Assembly (NCBI RefSeq): GCF_024211255.1
Contig: NZ_JAMLDY010000005.1
Location: 1-64,000, forward strand
Length of the DNA: 64,000 nucleotides
Direction: 5' to 3'
From: Sphingomonas liriopis
GTDB taxonomy: Bacteria; Pseudomonadota; Alphaproteobacteria; Sphingomonadales; Sphingomonadaceae
In this document: piece after piece, positions 37,674 through 46,033 of the stretch
Position numbering within the stretch: the first letter of the stretch is position 1
Layout of the letters: each line of letters starts with the position of its first letter
The notes under the pieces: generated by a model
Told to the model about the DNA's origin: nothing
Databases searched by the model: none
The model's input: the letters and a program-made list of their open reading frames with translations, nothing else
Program-made: the position numbers and the translations under genes

Positions 37674-40600
37674 GTGTCGCGCGGCGAACGGGAAGAACAA
37701 GGGTGCGCCTTGACGGTTGAGAATGAAGCCCAGGCGAACGCCGCAGCCCTGTTTGCGGGCCCGGGCGAGGTCCGCGCCCTCGCGCGGGACCTCGACTGGT
37801 CGCGGACTCCGCTGGGGCCGACCACCGGCTGGTCGCCGGCGCTGCGGACGATGGCGCGATCGATCTTCGATTCGCCGTTTCCCATCTGCCTGTGGTCGGG
37901 GCCGCACTATGCGCTGATCTACAACGATCCCTATCGCCGCATCCTCGGCGCCAAGCATCCCGCCTCGCTGGGCCAGCCCGGCGCGATCGCCTGGGCGGAG
38001 ATCTGGGACGGGCTCCAGGCGCAGTTCGACGGCGTCGCGGCGGGCGGCGATCCGCTGTATTTCGAGGATGCGCCCTTCGTCATGGCGCGGCTGGAGGGCG
38101 GCGGCACGGAAACCGCCTGGTTCGACTATTCGCTGTCCGCGCTGCGCGATGAGGATGGCAGCGTCGCCGCCATCCTCAACATCACGCCCGAGACGACCGA
38201 CCGGCTGGTCCTCCAGCGCCGGCTGCTCGACGAACAATCGGCGCTTGCCGTCAGCGAGGAACGCCTGCGCCTCGCGGTCGAGAATGCGGACGTCGGCTTC
38301 TGGGACGTCGACGTCGTCCACGATACCCTGACCTGGCCCGCCCGAACCAAGGCGATGTTCGGCATTTCTGCCGACGTGCCCGTCACGATGAACGATTTCT
38401 ACAACGGCCTCCACCCCGACGACCGCGAGGCCACCACCGCGGCATACCTTGCCGCCGCCGATCCGGAACGGCGCGCGCTTTACGACGTGGAATATCGCAC
38501 GATCGGCAGGGAGGACGGGATCGAGCGCTGGGTCGCCGCGAAAGGACGCGGCGTGTTCGACCGGGCAGGCCGCTGCCTGCGGATCACCGGGACCGTGCTC
38601 GACATCACCGCGCGCAAGGCCGCGGACATCCGGCGCAATGCTCTGGTCGACCTGACCCAGGCGATCCGCGACCTCGATGAGCCTGCCGACGTCGCCTATG
38701 CCGCGGCGGAGGTGTTGGGCCATATGCTGGGCAGCGCACGCGTCGGCTATGCCGCGATCGATCCCGATGCCGAGACGCTGCACGTCGAGCGCGACTGGAC
38801 CGCGACGCAGGTCGAATCGCTGGCGGGCGTTCTCTCGCTGCGGACCTATGGCTCGTTCATCGACAGCCTCAAGAACGCCGAATTCACCGTCGTTCGCGAC
38901 GTCCGTACCGACCCCCGTACCACCGGCGCCGCGGCGGTCGCGCTGGAGGGCAAGAGCACGCGGTCGTTCGTCAACGTACCGGTGATGGAGCAGGGCCGGC
39001 TCGTCGCGGTCTTCTTCGTCAACCATGCCGAAGCGCGCAACTGGAGCGACGCGGATCTCGCGCTCATCAGGGAATTCGCCGAACGGACGCGCAATGCCGT
39101 CGAACGCGCGCGCGGCGAACATGCCCTGCGCGACAGCGAGGCGCGGCTGCGCGAGCTCAACGAAACGCTGGAGGCGCAGGTCGCGGCGCGCTCGGCGGAG
39201 CGCGACCAGTTGTGGAACCTCTCGCAGGACATGCTGGCGCGCGCCGACTACACCGGCATGATGTCGGCGGTCAGCCCCGCCTGGACGCAGGTGCTCGGCT
39301 GGAGCGAACGCGACCTGCTCACCCGCGGCTACGCCACCTTCATGCATCCCGACGACGAGCCCCCCACGCTGGCGGCGATCGGGTGGATGGCGGAAAACGG
39401 CCAGCCGACCCGTTTCGAAAACCGCATCGCCACCAGCGAGGGCGGCTGGAAGCCGATCGAATGGACCGTCGCGCCGGAACAGGACGGGGTGAACTTCATC
39501 GCCGTCGGCCGCGATCTCAGCCATGCCAAGGCGCGCGAGGCGGAGCTGGAACAGGCGCAGGAGGCGCTGCGGCAGAGCCAGAAGATGGAGGCGATGGGCA
39601 GCCTGACCGGCGGCGTCGCGCACGATTTCAACAACCTGCTGACCCCGATCATCGGCTCGCTCGACATGCTGGTGCGCAAGGGCGTCGGCAGCGAGCGCGA
39701 GCGGCGGCTGATCGACGGCGCGCTGCAATCGGCGGAACGGGCGAAGACGCTCGTCCAGCGGCTGCTCGCCTTCGCGCGGCGCCAGCCGTTGCAGCCGACC
39801 GCGGTCGACGTCGCGCGGCTGATCGAGGGGATGGTCGGCCTGCTCGCCTCCACGCTCGGCCCGGCGATCGACATGCGCGTCGATCTCGCCGACGATCTGC
39901 CGCCGGCCAAGGCCGATCCCAACCAGCTCGAAATGGCGCTGCTCAACCTCGCGGTAAACGCGCGCGACGCGATGCCGGAGGGCGGCGAGCTCACCATCAC
40001 CGCACGCCGCGAAACCGTGCGGGGACGCCATGCCTCGGGCGTGCGGCCGGGGCATTACCTGCGCCTGTGCGTCGGCGATACCGGCACCGGCATGGACGAG
40101 GCGACGCTGCTGCGCGCCACCGAACCGTTCTTCTCGACCAAGGGCGTCGGCAAGGGCACCGGCCTCGGCCTGTCGATGGTGCACGGCCTCGCCGCGCAGC
40201 TCGGTGGCGGCCTGTCGATCGACAGCACTCCCGGCCACGGCACCACGATCGAGCTGCTGCTGCCGATCAGCGCGATCCTCGTCGGCGACGCGGAACCGGA
40301 CGATGCGCCCTCCCGCGCGATGGAAGCACGCGGCGTCGCGTTGCTGGTCGACGACGAGGATCTGGTGCGGATGAGCACTGCCGACATGCTGGTCGATCTC
40401 GGCTACGAAGTGGTCGAGGCGAGCTCCGCCGAAGAGGCACTGGCGCTGCTGCAGAACGGCATCGAGCCCGATCTGGTCGTCACCGATCACCTGATGCCCG
40501 GGATGAGCGGTGCGCATCTCGCCCGCGAGCTGAAAGCGCACCGGCCGGGCCTGCCCGTGCTGATCGTGTCCGGCTACGCCGAGGCGGACGGCATCGACCC

Positions 40601-40685
40601 CGACATCGCCCGCCTGACCAAGCCGTTCCGCATCGCCGACCTCGCCGAAAGCCTCTCCGCGCTGGCCGTTCCCGCGATCGACTGA
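37674..40685 (+). CDS. Soluble hybrid histidine kinase with PAS, GAF and receiver domains
   Basis: The ~1003-residue cytoplasmic protein has an N-terminal PAS-like part (~40-175), a PAS_3 domain (~190-310), a GAF domain (~325-475), a further PAS (~510-630) and a coiled coil. The dimerisation domain with phosphoacceptor His follows (GVAHDFNNLLTPIIGSLDML), then HATPase (NARDAMPEGG, GDTGTGMD, GTGLGLSMVHG) and a C-terminal receiver (LLVDDEDLVRM ... VTDHLMPGMSG; phosphoacceptor Asp in TDH). No membrane helix: it senses an internal or diffusible cue. GTG 37674 or TTG 37710 (AAGGG 6 nt upstream) may start it. No output partner is adjacent. Confidence 0.9.
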   Translation: MSRGEREEQGCALTVENEAQANAAALFAGPGEVRALARDLDWSRTPLGPTTGWSPALRTMARSIFDSPFPICLWSGPHYALIYNDPYRRILGAKHPASLGQPGAIAWAEIWDGLQAQFDGVAAGGDPLYFEDAPFVMARLEGGGTETAWFDYSLSALRDEDGSVAAILNITPETTDRLVLQRRLLDEQSALAVSEERLRLAVENADVGFWDVDVVHDTLTWPARTKAMFGISADVPVTMNDFYNGLHPDDREATTAAYLAAADPERRALYDVEYRTIGREDGIERWVAAKGRGVFDRAGRCLRITGTVLDITARKAADIRRNALVDLTQAIRDLDEPADVAYAAAEVLGHMLGSARVGYAAIDPDAETLHVERDWTATQVESLAGVLSLRTYGSFIDSLKNAEFTVVRDVRTDPRTTGAAAVALEGKSTRSFVNVPVMEQGRLVAVFFVNHAEARNWSDADLALIREFAERTRNAVERARGEHALRDSEARLRELNETLEAQVAARSAERDQLWNLSQDMLARADYTGMMSAVSPAWTQVLGWSERDLLTRGYATFMHPDDEPPTLAAIGWMAENGQPTRFENRIATSEGGWKPIEWTVAPEQDGVNFIAVGRDLSHAKAREAELEQAQEALRQSQKMEAMGSLTGGVAHDFNNLLTPIIGSLDMLVRKGVGSERERRLIDGALQSAERAKTLVQRLLAFARRQPLQPTAVDVARLIEGMVGLLASTLGPAIDMRVDLADDLPPAKADPNQLEMALLNLAVNARDAMPEGGELTITARRETVRGRHASGVRPGHYLRLCVGDTGTGMDEATLLRATEPFFSTKGVGKGTGLGLSMVHGLAAQLGGGLSIDSTPGHGTTIELLLPISAILVGDAEPDDAPSRAMEARGVALLVDDEDLVRMSTADMLVDLGYEVVEASSAEEALALLQNGIEPDLVVTDHLMPGMSGAHLARELKAHRPGLPVLIVSGYAEADGIDPDIARLTKPFRIADLAESLSALAVPAID

Positions 40686-40707
40686 CCGCGTTGCCGGCGA
40701 CGCGTCG

Positions 40708-41319
40708 TCACAGGCCTTCCATCTGATAGCGGCAGGTGAATTGCGGCGTGAACTGGAATTGGGTGCGGGTCACCTGCTGCCCGACCTGCCCGTCGAGCAC
40801 GCCGCCGGTAAAGACGATCCGGTCGTCCGCCACCGCGAACGTGCCGGGCCGCTCGCCATAGGGATCGGTGTAGCGGCCCCAATCGCCGACCCGGAAATTG
40901 AGGTCCGACCGGTCGGTGCCGCCGTCGTAGCAGATGTAGCGGCCGATGGTCAGGTCGACGCCCAGCCGACCCGTCGGGCGCCGCAGCTCGGTCGCGCGGT
41001 CGGACACCAGATAGGGGAGATCGCTGCCCCCGCCCGGCCAGCTGGTCCGCACGACCTGTTCGCCGTTGACCTGCGCGACCTCGACGACCTTTCCGGCGTG
41101 CCATTTGCCGCCGCCGAACACCTCCACCGGCTCGCCGACCGCATAGACCGGCGGGGTCAGGTGCGGATAGGGCAGCGGGAAGCGGCCGGCGTTCGGCGCG
41201 GCGCCGTTCGTCGCGACCCCACCCAGATCGCCCGCCGGCTCGCCGTCGGAGCGCTCGTCCGACCCGCATGCCGCCACGAGCATGCCCGCGACGATCAGCG
41301 CGATCCGCCCGCTCACCAT
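40708..41319 (-). CDS. Lipoprotein with a C-terminal domain shared with its upstream neighbour
   Basis: The 203-residue protein has a lipobox leader (MLVAACGSDE, Cys18), then a linker. A segment that may be an SH3-like fold follows (VGEPVEVFGGGKWHAGKVVE). The last ~80 residues (GRYICYDGG ... GRYTDPYGERPGT ... IVFTGGVLDGQVG ... C) align with the C terminus of the 277-residue protein just upstream. It overlaps that gene by 7 nt. Function unknown. Confidence 0.75.
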   Translation of the reverse strand: MVSGRIALIVAGMLVAACGSDERSDGEPAGDLGGVATNGAAPNAGRFPLPYPHLTPPVYAVGEPVEVFGGGKWHAGKVVEVAQVNGEQVVRTSWPGGGSDLPYLVSDRATELRRPTGRLGVDLTIGRYICYDGGTDRSDLNFRVGDWGRYTDPYGERPGTFAVADDRIVFTGGVLDGQVGQQVTRTQFQFTPQFTCRYQMEGL

Positions 41320-42146
41320 TTCTCGCACGTCGCCATCGCGCCGATGCGAAAGCCCTTGCCCTTGAGGTCGCGGCCGATCTGCCCGCCCAGATGGCCGCCG
41401 GTGAAGATCACGTCGGTGCCGCGGACGGTGACGGTCCCCCGCTCGCGCCCGTCGAGATCGGTGTAGGTCCCGCCGCTGGTCTTGAAGCCGAGCCCGGCGA
41501 GCACGGTCATGCCCGATCCGTAGCAGGCATATTCGCCGTCCGGCAGCGCGCCGCCACCGCCCCGCGCCGCGGCGGCCCGCGGTGGCGGCGGGACGGTCGT
41601 GGCAGGCACCGTCGCACGTGCCTGAACGGCGACGGCAGTCATCGTGGGGGCAGCATCCGCAGTCGCCGCAGGAGCGGTTTCGGCCGCCGCGCGACTCGCC
41701 GCGGTCCAGGTCGCCAGCATCGGCGCCAGATCCGCGTCCGATCGACGCCCGGACAGGAACGGCAGTTTCCTGGCGGCGCGATATTCGTTCTCGTGGATCG
41801 ACAGCAACGCGGCGGACAGCGCATACGGCCTGATCGCCTCGCCCGGCCGGGCGTCGCCCTCGTCCGCGACCATGCATTTGTCCTGCATCCCGTCGCTACC
41901 GGCGGTGCAGCCGAGGACGCGGACCTTGGTCCCGAACGCCGACTGTTCGACCAGCTCGCCCGGCGCGAACTGCCGCTTCTGGACGAACACGCTGGCGACC
42001 AGCACCTTGTTGGCGGCGATGCGCGTGCGTTCGGACCATATCCGATACCCGAACCAGGCGACCACCAGCGCCAGCGCCGCACCCGCGATCAGCGCCAGTG
42101 TGGTGAGCCGCACGGTACGCGGTCGCGCCGTCGCGCCATCAGTCAT
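41313..42146 (-). CDS. Membrane-anchored protein with the shared C-terminal domain
   Basis: The 277-residue protein has one N-terminal helix (LTTLALIAGAALALVVAWFG), so the body is probably periplasmic. A region with two Cys (LGCTAGSDGMQDKCM), a low-complexity Ala/Pro/Thr linker (residues ~150-195) and a final ~80-residue domain follow. That domain (GEYACYG ... GTYTDLDGRERGT ... VIFTGGHLGGQIG ... C) is paralogous to the domain in the next gene. Its promoter carries the TGCCTAAACCGGCA dyad. Function unknown. Confidence 0.75.
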   Translation of the reverse strand: MTDGATARPRTVRLTTLALIAGAALALVVAWFGYRIWSERTRIAANKVLVASVFVQKRQFAPGELVEQSAFGTKVRVLGCTAGSDGMQDKCMVADEGDARPGEAIRPYALSAALLSIHENEYRAARKLPFLSGRRSDADLAPMLATWTAASRAAAETAPAATADAAPTMTAVAVQARATVPATTVPPPPRAAAARGGGGALPDGEYACYGSGMTVLAGLGFKTSGGTYTDLDGRERGTVTVRGTDVIFTGGHLGGQIGRDLKGKGFRIGAMATCEKW

Positions 42147-42205
42147 GAACGATCTCCCGCTTGCCCCGGGCGCCGGTATCGGTCGGGTCGCGGCACGATG
42201 CTACC

Positions 42206-42219
42206 TGCCGGTTTAGGCA
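42206..42219 (-). promoter_or_regulatory. Shared 14-bp dyad, site for the leftward gene
   Basis: On the minus strand TGCCTAAACCGGCA lies 59 nt ahead of the ATG at 42146. It is embedded in a ~50-bp block that is closely similar to the region upstream of the gene at 46034 (CATGCCTAAACCGGCAGGTA). Arms TGCC and GGCA form the dyad. Confidence 0.6.
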
Positions 42220-42251
42220 TGTTCGCGCGCTTGGGCGTCCGCTGCGGCGCC

Positions 42252-42265
42252 TGCCTATAAAGGCA
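42252..42265 (+). promoter_or_regulatory. Shared 14-bp dyad, site for the rightward gene
   Basis: TGCCTATAAAGGCA (arms TGCCT/AGGCA) lies 56 nt ahead of the ATG at 42322, on the other side of the divergent region from the site at 42206. It shares the 14-bp core but not the flanking sequence with the other two sites. Confidence 0.55.
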
Positions 42266-42321
42266 ATTGATCGCATATCGGCCGGCGATGATGATCGCGT
42301 CATTCATCGAGGGGAGACATC

Positions 42322-42702
42322 ATGACCGGTAACCGTATCCGCCTGGCGCTGGCGATCACCGTCGCAGCGTCCGGTCTGTCGACCGCGACGCCGGCATTCG
42401 CGCGCGGCTGCAACGGCGTCGTCGAATTCTGGACGTGGGGCTGCGCGTACTGGGACAATAACAACGGCCCCAATTTCAAATATTACAAGAAGCAGGCGGT
42501 GCCCGTCGCCATCCCGAAGAGCGGCATCGCGGTGAAGGTCAAGGACGGTCAGGCCTATGCCAACGTCAACGGCCAGGACAAGCCGATCGTCAACGGCGTG
42601 TCCGGGCTGGTCGCAGCGGGCGGCGGCAATCTGGTCGCGGCGGGTGGCGGTAACCTCGTCGCGGCAGGCGGCGGCAATCTGCAGGTGTGGAACTCGAACT
42701 GA
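42322..42702 (+). CDS. Small exported protein with LVAAGGGN repeats
   Basis: The 126-residue product has a signal peptide (residues 1-27, ending AFAR) and a middle region rich in Trp, Asn and Tyr, with two Cys. The C terminus contains three perfect 8-residue units LVAAGGGN, closing with LQVWNSN. The repeats are also tandem in DNA (~24-bp period, slightly diverged). Gly/Asn-rich units of this sort occur in surface or adhesin-like proteins. GGGGAG precedes the start. Function unknown. Confidence 0.8.
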   Translation: MTGNRIRLALAITVAASGLSTATPAFARGCNGVVEFWTWGCAYWDNNNGPNFKYYKKQAVPVAIPKSGIAVKVKDGQAYANVNGQDKPIVNGVSGLVAAGGGNLVAAGGGNLVAAGGGNLQVWNSN

Positions 42703-42746
42703 CCGGTCGCACCGCGCGACCGCACCATCGTTCGGGGAGGCAATCC

Positions 42747-43028
42747 ATGACGTTTCGCAGACTGACGATCGCCGCGGCGTCGATCGCTTTGTGCGCCAGC
42801 CCGCTGGCGGCACAGGAGACGGCGCCGCCGGCGACCACGACCGACGCCGCCCCCGCGATCGAGGCGGCACCGGCGCCACCGATTCCCGCCAAGCGATCGA
42901 TGGCCGAAAAGATCGCCATCGCAACCGGCATGCTGACCGCGGGAATCGCGGCGTTCAAGTCGCTCAAACAGCCCAAGCCGGCCGAACCGGCAGCGCCGAC
43001 GGAACCGGTGGCGCAGGCGGCGCAATAA
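42747..43028 (+). CDS. Small exported protein, unknown function
   Basis: The 93-residue product starts at ATG 42747 (GGGGAGG 6 nt upstream). It has a signal peptide (MTFRRLTIAAASIALCASPL, then AAQ), an Ala/Pro linker and a helix that may insert in a membrane (KIAIATGMLTAGIAAF), ending in a Pro/Ala tail. It follows the repeat-containing protein by 44 nt, likely one transcript. Confidence 0.65.
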   Translation: MTFRRLTIAAASIALCASPLAAQETAPPATTTDAAPAIEAAPAPPIPAKRSMAEKIAIATGMLTAGIAAFKSLKQPKPAEPAAPTEPVAQAAQ

Positions 43029-43082
43029 GCGAAGACGATTCCGGCGCAGGGCGGCATGAACGCAGCCCCGCGCCATCGTCCG

Positions 43083-44831
43083 TCAGCGCGCGGGTTCGAG
43101 CCCGAGCAGGGTGCGCAGATCGTCGGCGTTGAGCGGCTTGAGGAGCAGCGGGATCGCGCGCGCATGCGCCGCGGCGATCAGGTCGGGGTGCAGATCGCCG
43201 GTGATGAGCGCCATCGCCGGCGCAGGCACCGGATGGACGGCGACAAGCCGCTCCAGCAGATCGAGGCCATGCATCCCGCCCGCCAGGCGATAATCGCTGA
43301 CGACCGCGCCATAGCGCCGACCCGCGGCGACCAGCGCCAGCGCCGCGGCGGCATCCTCGACCGCATCCGCCGCCACGTCCCACCGCCGCAGCAGATCGCC
43401 CAGCGCCAGCCGGACGTCGCGATCGTCCTCGACGACCAGCACCGGCAAGGCCGGATCACGGGCCAGCGTCGGAATCGACGCAGGCCGCGCCGCCGCATGC
43501 ATCCCCCGCCGCGGCGGATCGACGCGCGGCTGCACGATCTCGAACCGCGATCCCCGTCCCGACCGCGAGGCCAGCGCGATATCGGTGTCGAGCAACGCCG
43601 CCGAGCGCCGCGCGATCGACAGGCCGAGGCCCAGCCCCTTGCCCCGTTCCCGTTCGGGATTGTCGAGCTGGACGAATTCCTCGAAGATCCGCTCGCGGTC
43701 GTGCTCGCCGATACCGGGGCCGGTATCCCAGACCTCGATCGCGATTCCCTCGCCCCGCCGCCGCGCCGCGATCAGCACGCCGCCCCGCACGGTGTAGCGC
43801 AGCGCGTTGGAGACGAGGTTGGACGCCACCTGTTCCAGCAGCGCTTCGTCGCTGGCCACCCATTCGCCATCGCAGCGAAACCGCAGGTCGAGCCCCCGGC
43901 CGATCGCGACGGGGTGGAAATACTGGCTCAGCCGATCGAACAGCGCGTCGATGGATACCGGCGCGATCGCCGGTCGCACCACGCCGGCCTCCAGCTTGGA
44001 AATGTCGAGCAGCCCGACGAACAGCGTCTCCATCGCGGCGACGCTGTTCTGGATACTGCCGACGACGCGGCGTCCCTCGTGATCGAGCGTCAGCGTCGCG
44101 AGCGAATCGGAGAACAGGCTGAGCGCGTACAGCGGCTGGCGCAGGTCGTGGCTGGCGGCAGCGAGGAACTGCGACTTGGCGAGGCTGGCGCGTTCCGCCG
44201 TGCGCCGCGCCTGTTCGGCTTGCGCGGTCTGTTCGGTTAGCGATGCGACCAGTCGCTCGTTCTCGAAGCGGATGCGGAACCCCTCCTCCAGCATCCTCGC
44301 CTGCCCGCGGCAGAAGATCGCCATGGTGATCGCGAAGGCGAGCGAGGTCACCCCCAGCAGGATATAATAGCGATCGCCGGTCAGCCCCAGCCGCACGACT
44401 ACCGCCAGATACATCGGCACGACGAGCGCGTAGAGCGCGGGCGGATAATAGGCCTGCCCCGGCATGCTGCCCGCCGACACGCCATAGATCGAACACAGGA
44501 TCAGCGCGACGGTGATCGGCTGCGCCGGATCGACGAACAGGAACATCGTCGAACCCCAGATCGCGCCCGATACGATCATGTGGAGCGTGTAGATATGTGC
44601 CCAGCGCGCGACCTCGTGATCGGCGCGCGCGCGCCGTTGCCAGCCGGCGAGCAGCGCGGCGCGCATCAGCTGGTTGCCGCCCTGCATCGCGATCCAGATG
44701 ACGATCAGCCGCAGCGGCACGAATTGCCACGCGGTTGCGACGACATAGGCGGTGACGATCGCCACGACGAACGCGGCGCTGCGCATCTGGGTGAAGAAAT
44801 TGCGGATGAACGCCGCGCGGATGCCGTCCAT
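43083..44831 (-). CDS. Membrane hybrid histidine kinase
   Basis: The 582-residue protein has an N-terminal multi-helix membrane sensor (about six hydrophobic segments in residues 15-175) without a large periplasmic loop. A coiled coil (EQTAQAEQARRTAERASLAK) and HisKA with SHDLRQPLYALSLF follow. HATPase motifs are NLVSNALRY, WDTGPGIG and GLGLSIARR. A C-terminal receiver (LVVEDDRDVRLAL ... VVSDYRLAGGMHG, phospho-Asp in SDY) ends the protein. The gene overlaps the response regulator stop by one base (TGATG), so the two are co-translated. Confidence 0.93.
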   Translation of the reverse strand: MDGIRAAFIRNFFTQMRSAAFVVAIVTAYVVATAWQFVPLRLIVIWIAMQGGNQLMRAALLAGWQRRARADHEVARWAHIYTLHMIVSGAIWGSTMFLFVDPAQPITVALILCSIYGVSAGSMPGQAYYPPALYALVVPMYLAVVVRLGLTGDRYYILLGVTSLAFAITMAIFCRGQARMLEEGFRIRFENERLVASLTEQTAQAEQARRTAERASLAKSQFLAAASHDLRQPLYALSLFSDSLATLTLDHEGRRVVGSIQNSVAAMETLFVGLLDISKLEAGVVRPAIAPVSIDALFDRLSQYFHPVAIGRGLDLRFRCDGEWVASDEALLEQVASNLVSNALRYTVRGGVLIAARRRGEGIAIEVWDTGPGIGEHDRERIFEEFVQLDNPERERGKGLGLGLSIARRSAALLDTDIALASRSGRGSRFEIVQPRVDPPRRGMHAAARPASIPTLARDPALPVLVVEDDRDVRLALGDLLRRWDVAADAVEDAAAALALVAAGRRYGAVVSDYRLAGGMHGLDLLERLVAVHPVPAPAMALITGDLHPDLIAAAHARAIPLLLKPLNADDLRTLLGLEPAR

Positions 44832-45433
44832 CAGGCGATGAGGCCCAGCGCCCGCGCACGGATGAGCGCCTGGGTACGGCTGTTCGCGCCCAGCAGATGA
44901 AACAATTCGGTGAGATGCGCGCGCACCGTCCGCTCGGCGATCCCGAGCCGATAGCGCATCTCCTTGTTGCCATGCCCGTCGTTGAGCAGCGCCAGCACCT
45001 CCTGCTGCCGCGGCGTCAGCGTGGGGCAGCGGGCGTCGTCGGCCGCCGCCTCGAACGCGGTGCCGCCCGCCAGCACGGTATCGACGGCGGCGGCGATCGC
45101 GGCGGCGGGCTTGTCCTTGCCGATATAACCGCGCGCGCCGTGACGCGCCGCCAGGACGCGCGCCGCCGGATCGTCGCGCCCCGACAGCATCACCTGCGGC
45201 AGGCCGGGATGCGATGCCGCGATGGTCGCGACGAGCGTGAAGCCGGAGGCGTCGGGCAGCCCAACGTCGACCAGCATGATCGTCGGCGCCTCACCCGCGA
45301 GGTATTCGAGCGCCTGTGCCGCGGTATGCGCGAAGCGGATCGCCCACTGCGGGCGCAACGTCGCCATCGCGAGCGTCAGACCATCGCGGAACAGCGGATG
45401 ATCCTCGACCACCAAGACCGATATGGGACCCAT
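44831..45433 (-). CDS. LuxR/NarL-type response regulator
   Basis: The 200-residue regulator has a receiver (VLVVEDHPLFRDGL, phospho-Asp in IMLVDVGLPDASGF, Lys in YIGKDKP). A C-terminal LuxR helix-turn-helix follows (LTPRQQEVLALLNDGHGNKE then MRYRLGIAERTVRAHL). ATG 45433 fits the receiver start. With the downstream hybrid kinase it forms a complete two-component system, and its sites may be the TGCCTAWAMMGGCA dyads of this island. Confidence 0.94.
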   Translation of the reverse strand: MGPISVLVVEDHPLFRDGLTLAMATLRPQWAIRFAHTAAQALEYLAGEAPTIMLVDVGLPDASGFTLVATIAASHPGLPQVMLSGRDDPAARVLAARHGARGYIGKDKPAAAIAAAVDTVLAGGTAFEAAADDARCPTLTPRQQEVLALLNDGHGNKEMRYRLGIAERTVRAHLTELFHLLGANSRTQALIRARALGLIA

Positions 45434-45515
45434 TCGGCCATGCTGCTTCGCCCGTCCGGCGCGAGTCAAGCGGACACTGTCGCCTCCCCCGGCAGATGCC
45501 GCCATCGCTGCGGCA

Positions 45516-45842
45516 TCAGCCGCACGGTCCCTTCGCGATGCGCAGGCTGCGCGTATCGGCCGGGTCGTAACAGATCGCGACCTGCCGCCCGGCCGGGAAT
45601 TCCGACGTATGCACGCCGCTGATCCGGGCCCGCCCCTGTGCCGGGACCGTGCCGGCGCGATAGGCCAGGATCACGATCGTGTCGTCGGCGCCGCGCTTCG
45701 CCGCGGTGGCGGTGGCGACGACGGTGGCGGTCGCCTGCGCGGTCTGCTTCGCGCGGCGCACCGACGCGAGATAGCCCATGACCGCGACGAAAACGGCCCC
45801 GACCACCAGCAGGCCGATCACGATCTTGTGGTTCCGGTTCAT
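45516..45842 (-). CDS. Small membrane-anchored protein, unknown function
   Basis: The 108-residue product has a single N-terminal helix (IVIGLLVVGAVFVAVMGYL), then an Ala/Thr-rich linker. A compact ~55-residue C-terminal part ends AICYDPADTRSLRIAKGPCG with two Cys. It is divergent from the exported protein gene at 46034, sharing a 191-bp region that holds the dyad at 45964. No family recognised. Confidence 0.6.
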   Translation of the reverse strand: MNRNHKIVIGLLVVGAVFVAVMGYLASVRRAKQTAQATATVVATATAAKRGADDTIVILAYRAGTVPAQGRARISGVHTSEFPAGRQVAICYDPADTRSLRIAKGPCG

Positions 45843-45963
45843 GCCTCCGCCTCCCCAGCAGCCGCCCTCGACGCCGACCGGCGATCGGGCGCCCGCGGGG
45901 CCCGCGTGCGATCCCCCGGCGCGGCATGGACAGATGTCAGCGTACGGGGACGCGTTGTAAACA

Positions 45964-45977
45964 TGCCTATACCGGCA
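45964..45977 (+). promoter_or_regulatory. Shared 14-bp dyad upstream of the gene at 46034
   Basis: TGCCTATACCGGCA ends 56 nt before the ATG at 46034. The surrounding bases (ACATGCCTATACCGGCAGGT, AGC and then GCCGCGTCCCGATCGATAC) closely match the region ahead of the gene starting at 42146. Confidence 0.6.
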
Positions 45978-46033
45978 GGTAGCCGGACGCCGCGTCCCGA
46001 TCGATACGGGAGCAAAGCGCGAAAGGGTTCGGG

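Noticed and set aside
36672..40541. A 1289-codon open frame opposite the hybrid kinase gene
   Set aside because: It mirrors the codon phase of the real gene on the other strand in very GC-rich DNA, its translation is Arg/Gly/His-rich low complexity, and no domain is visible. The same applies to long frames at 576-3332, 7604-10228, 10319-12364, 22144-23568 and 26392-28545.
42600..42690. Tandem DNA repeat read as a CRISPR or minisatellite
   Set aside because: The ~24-bp units are in frame, diverge at third positions and encode LVAAGGGN; there are no spacers, so it is a protein repeat.
44831..45433. Response regulator belonging to the large soluble kinase at 37674
   Set aside because: The regulator overlaps the membrane kinase gene at 43083-44831 by one base, so that kinase is the natural partner.
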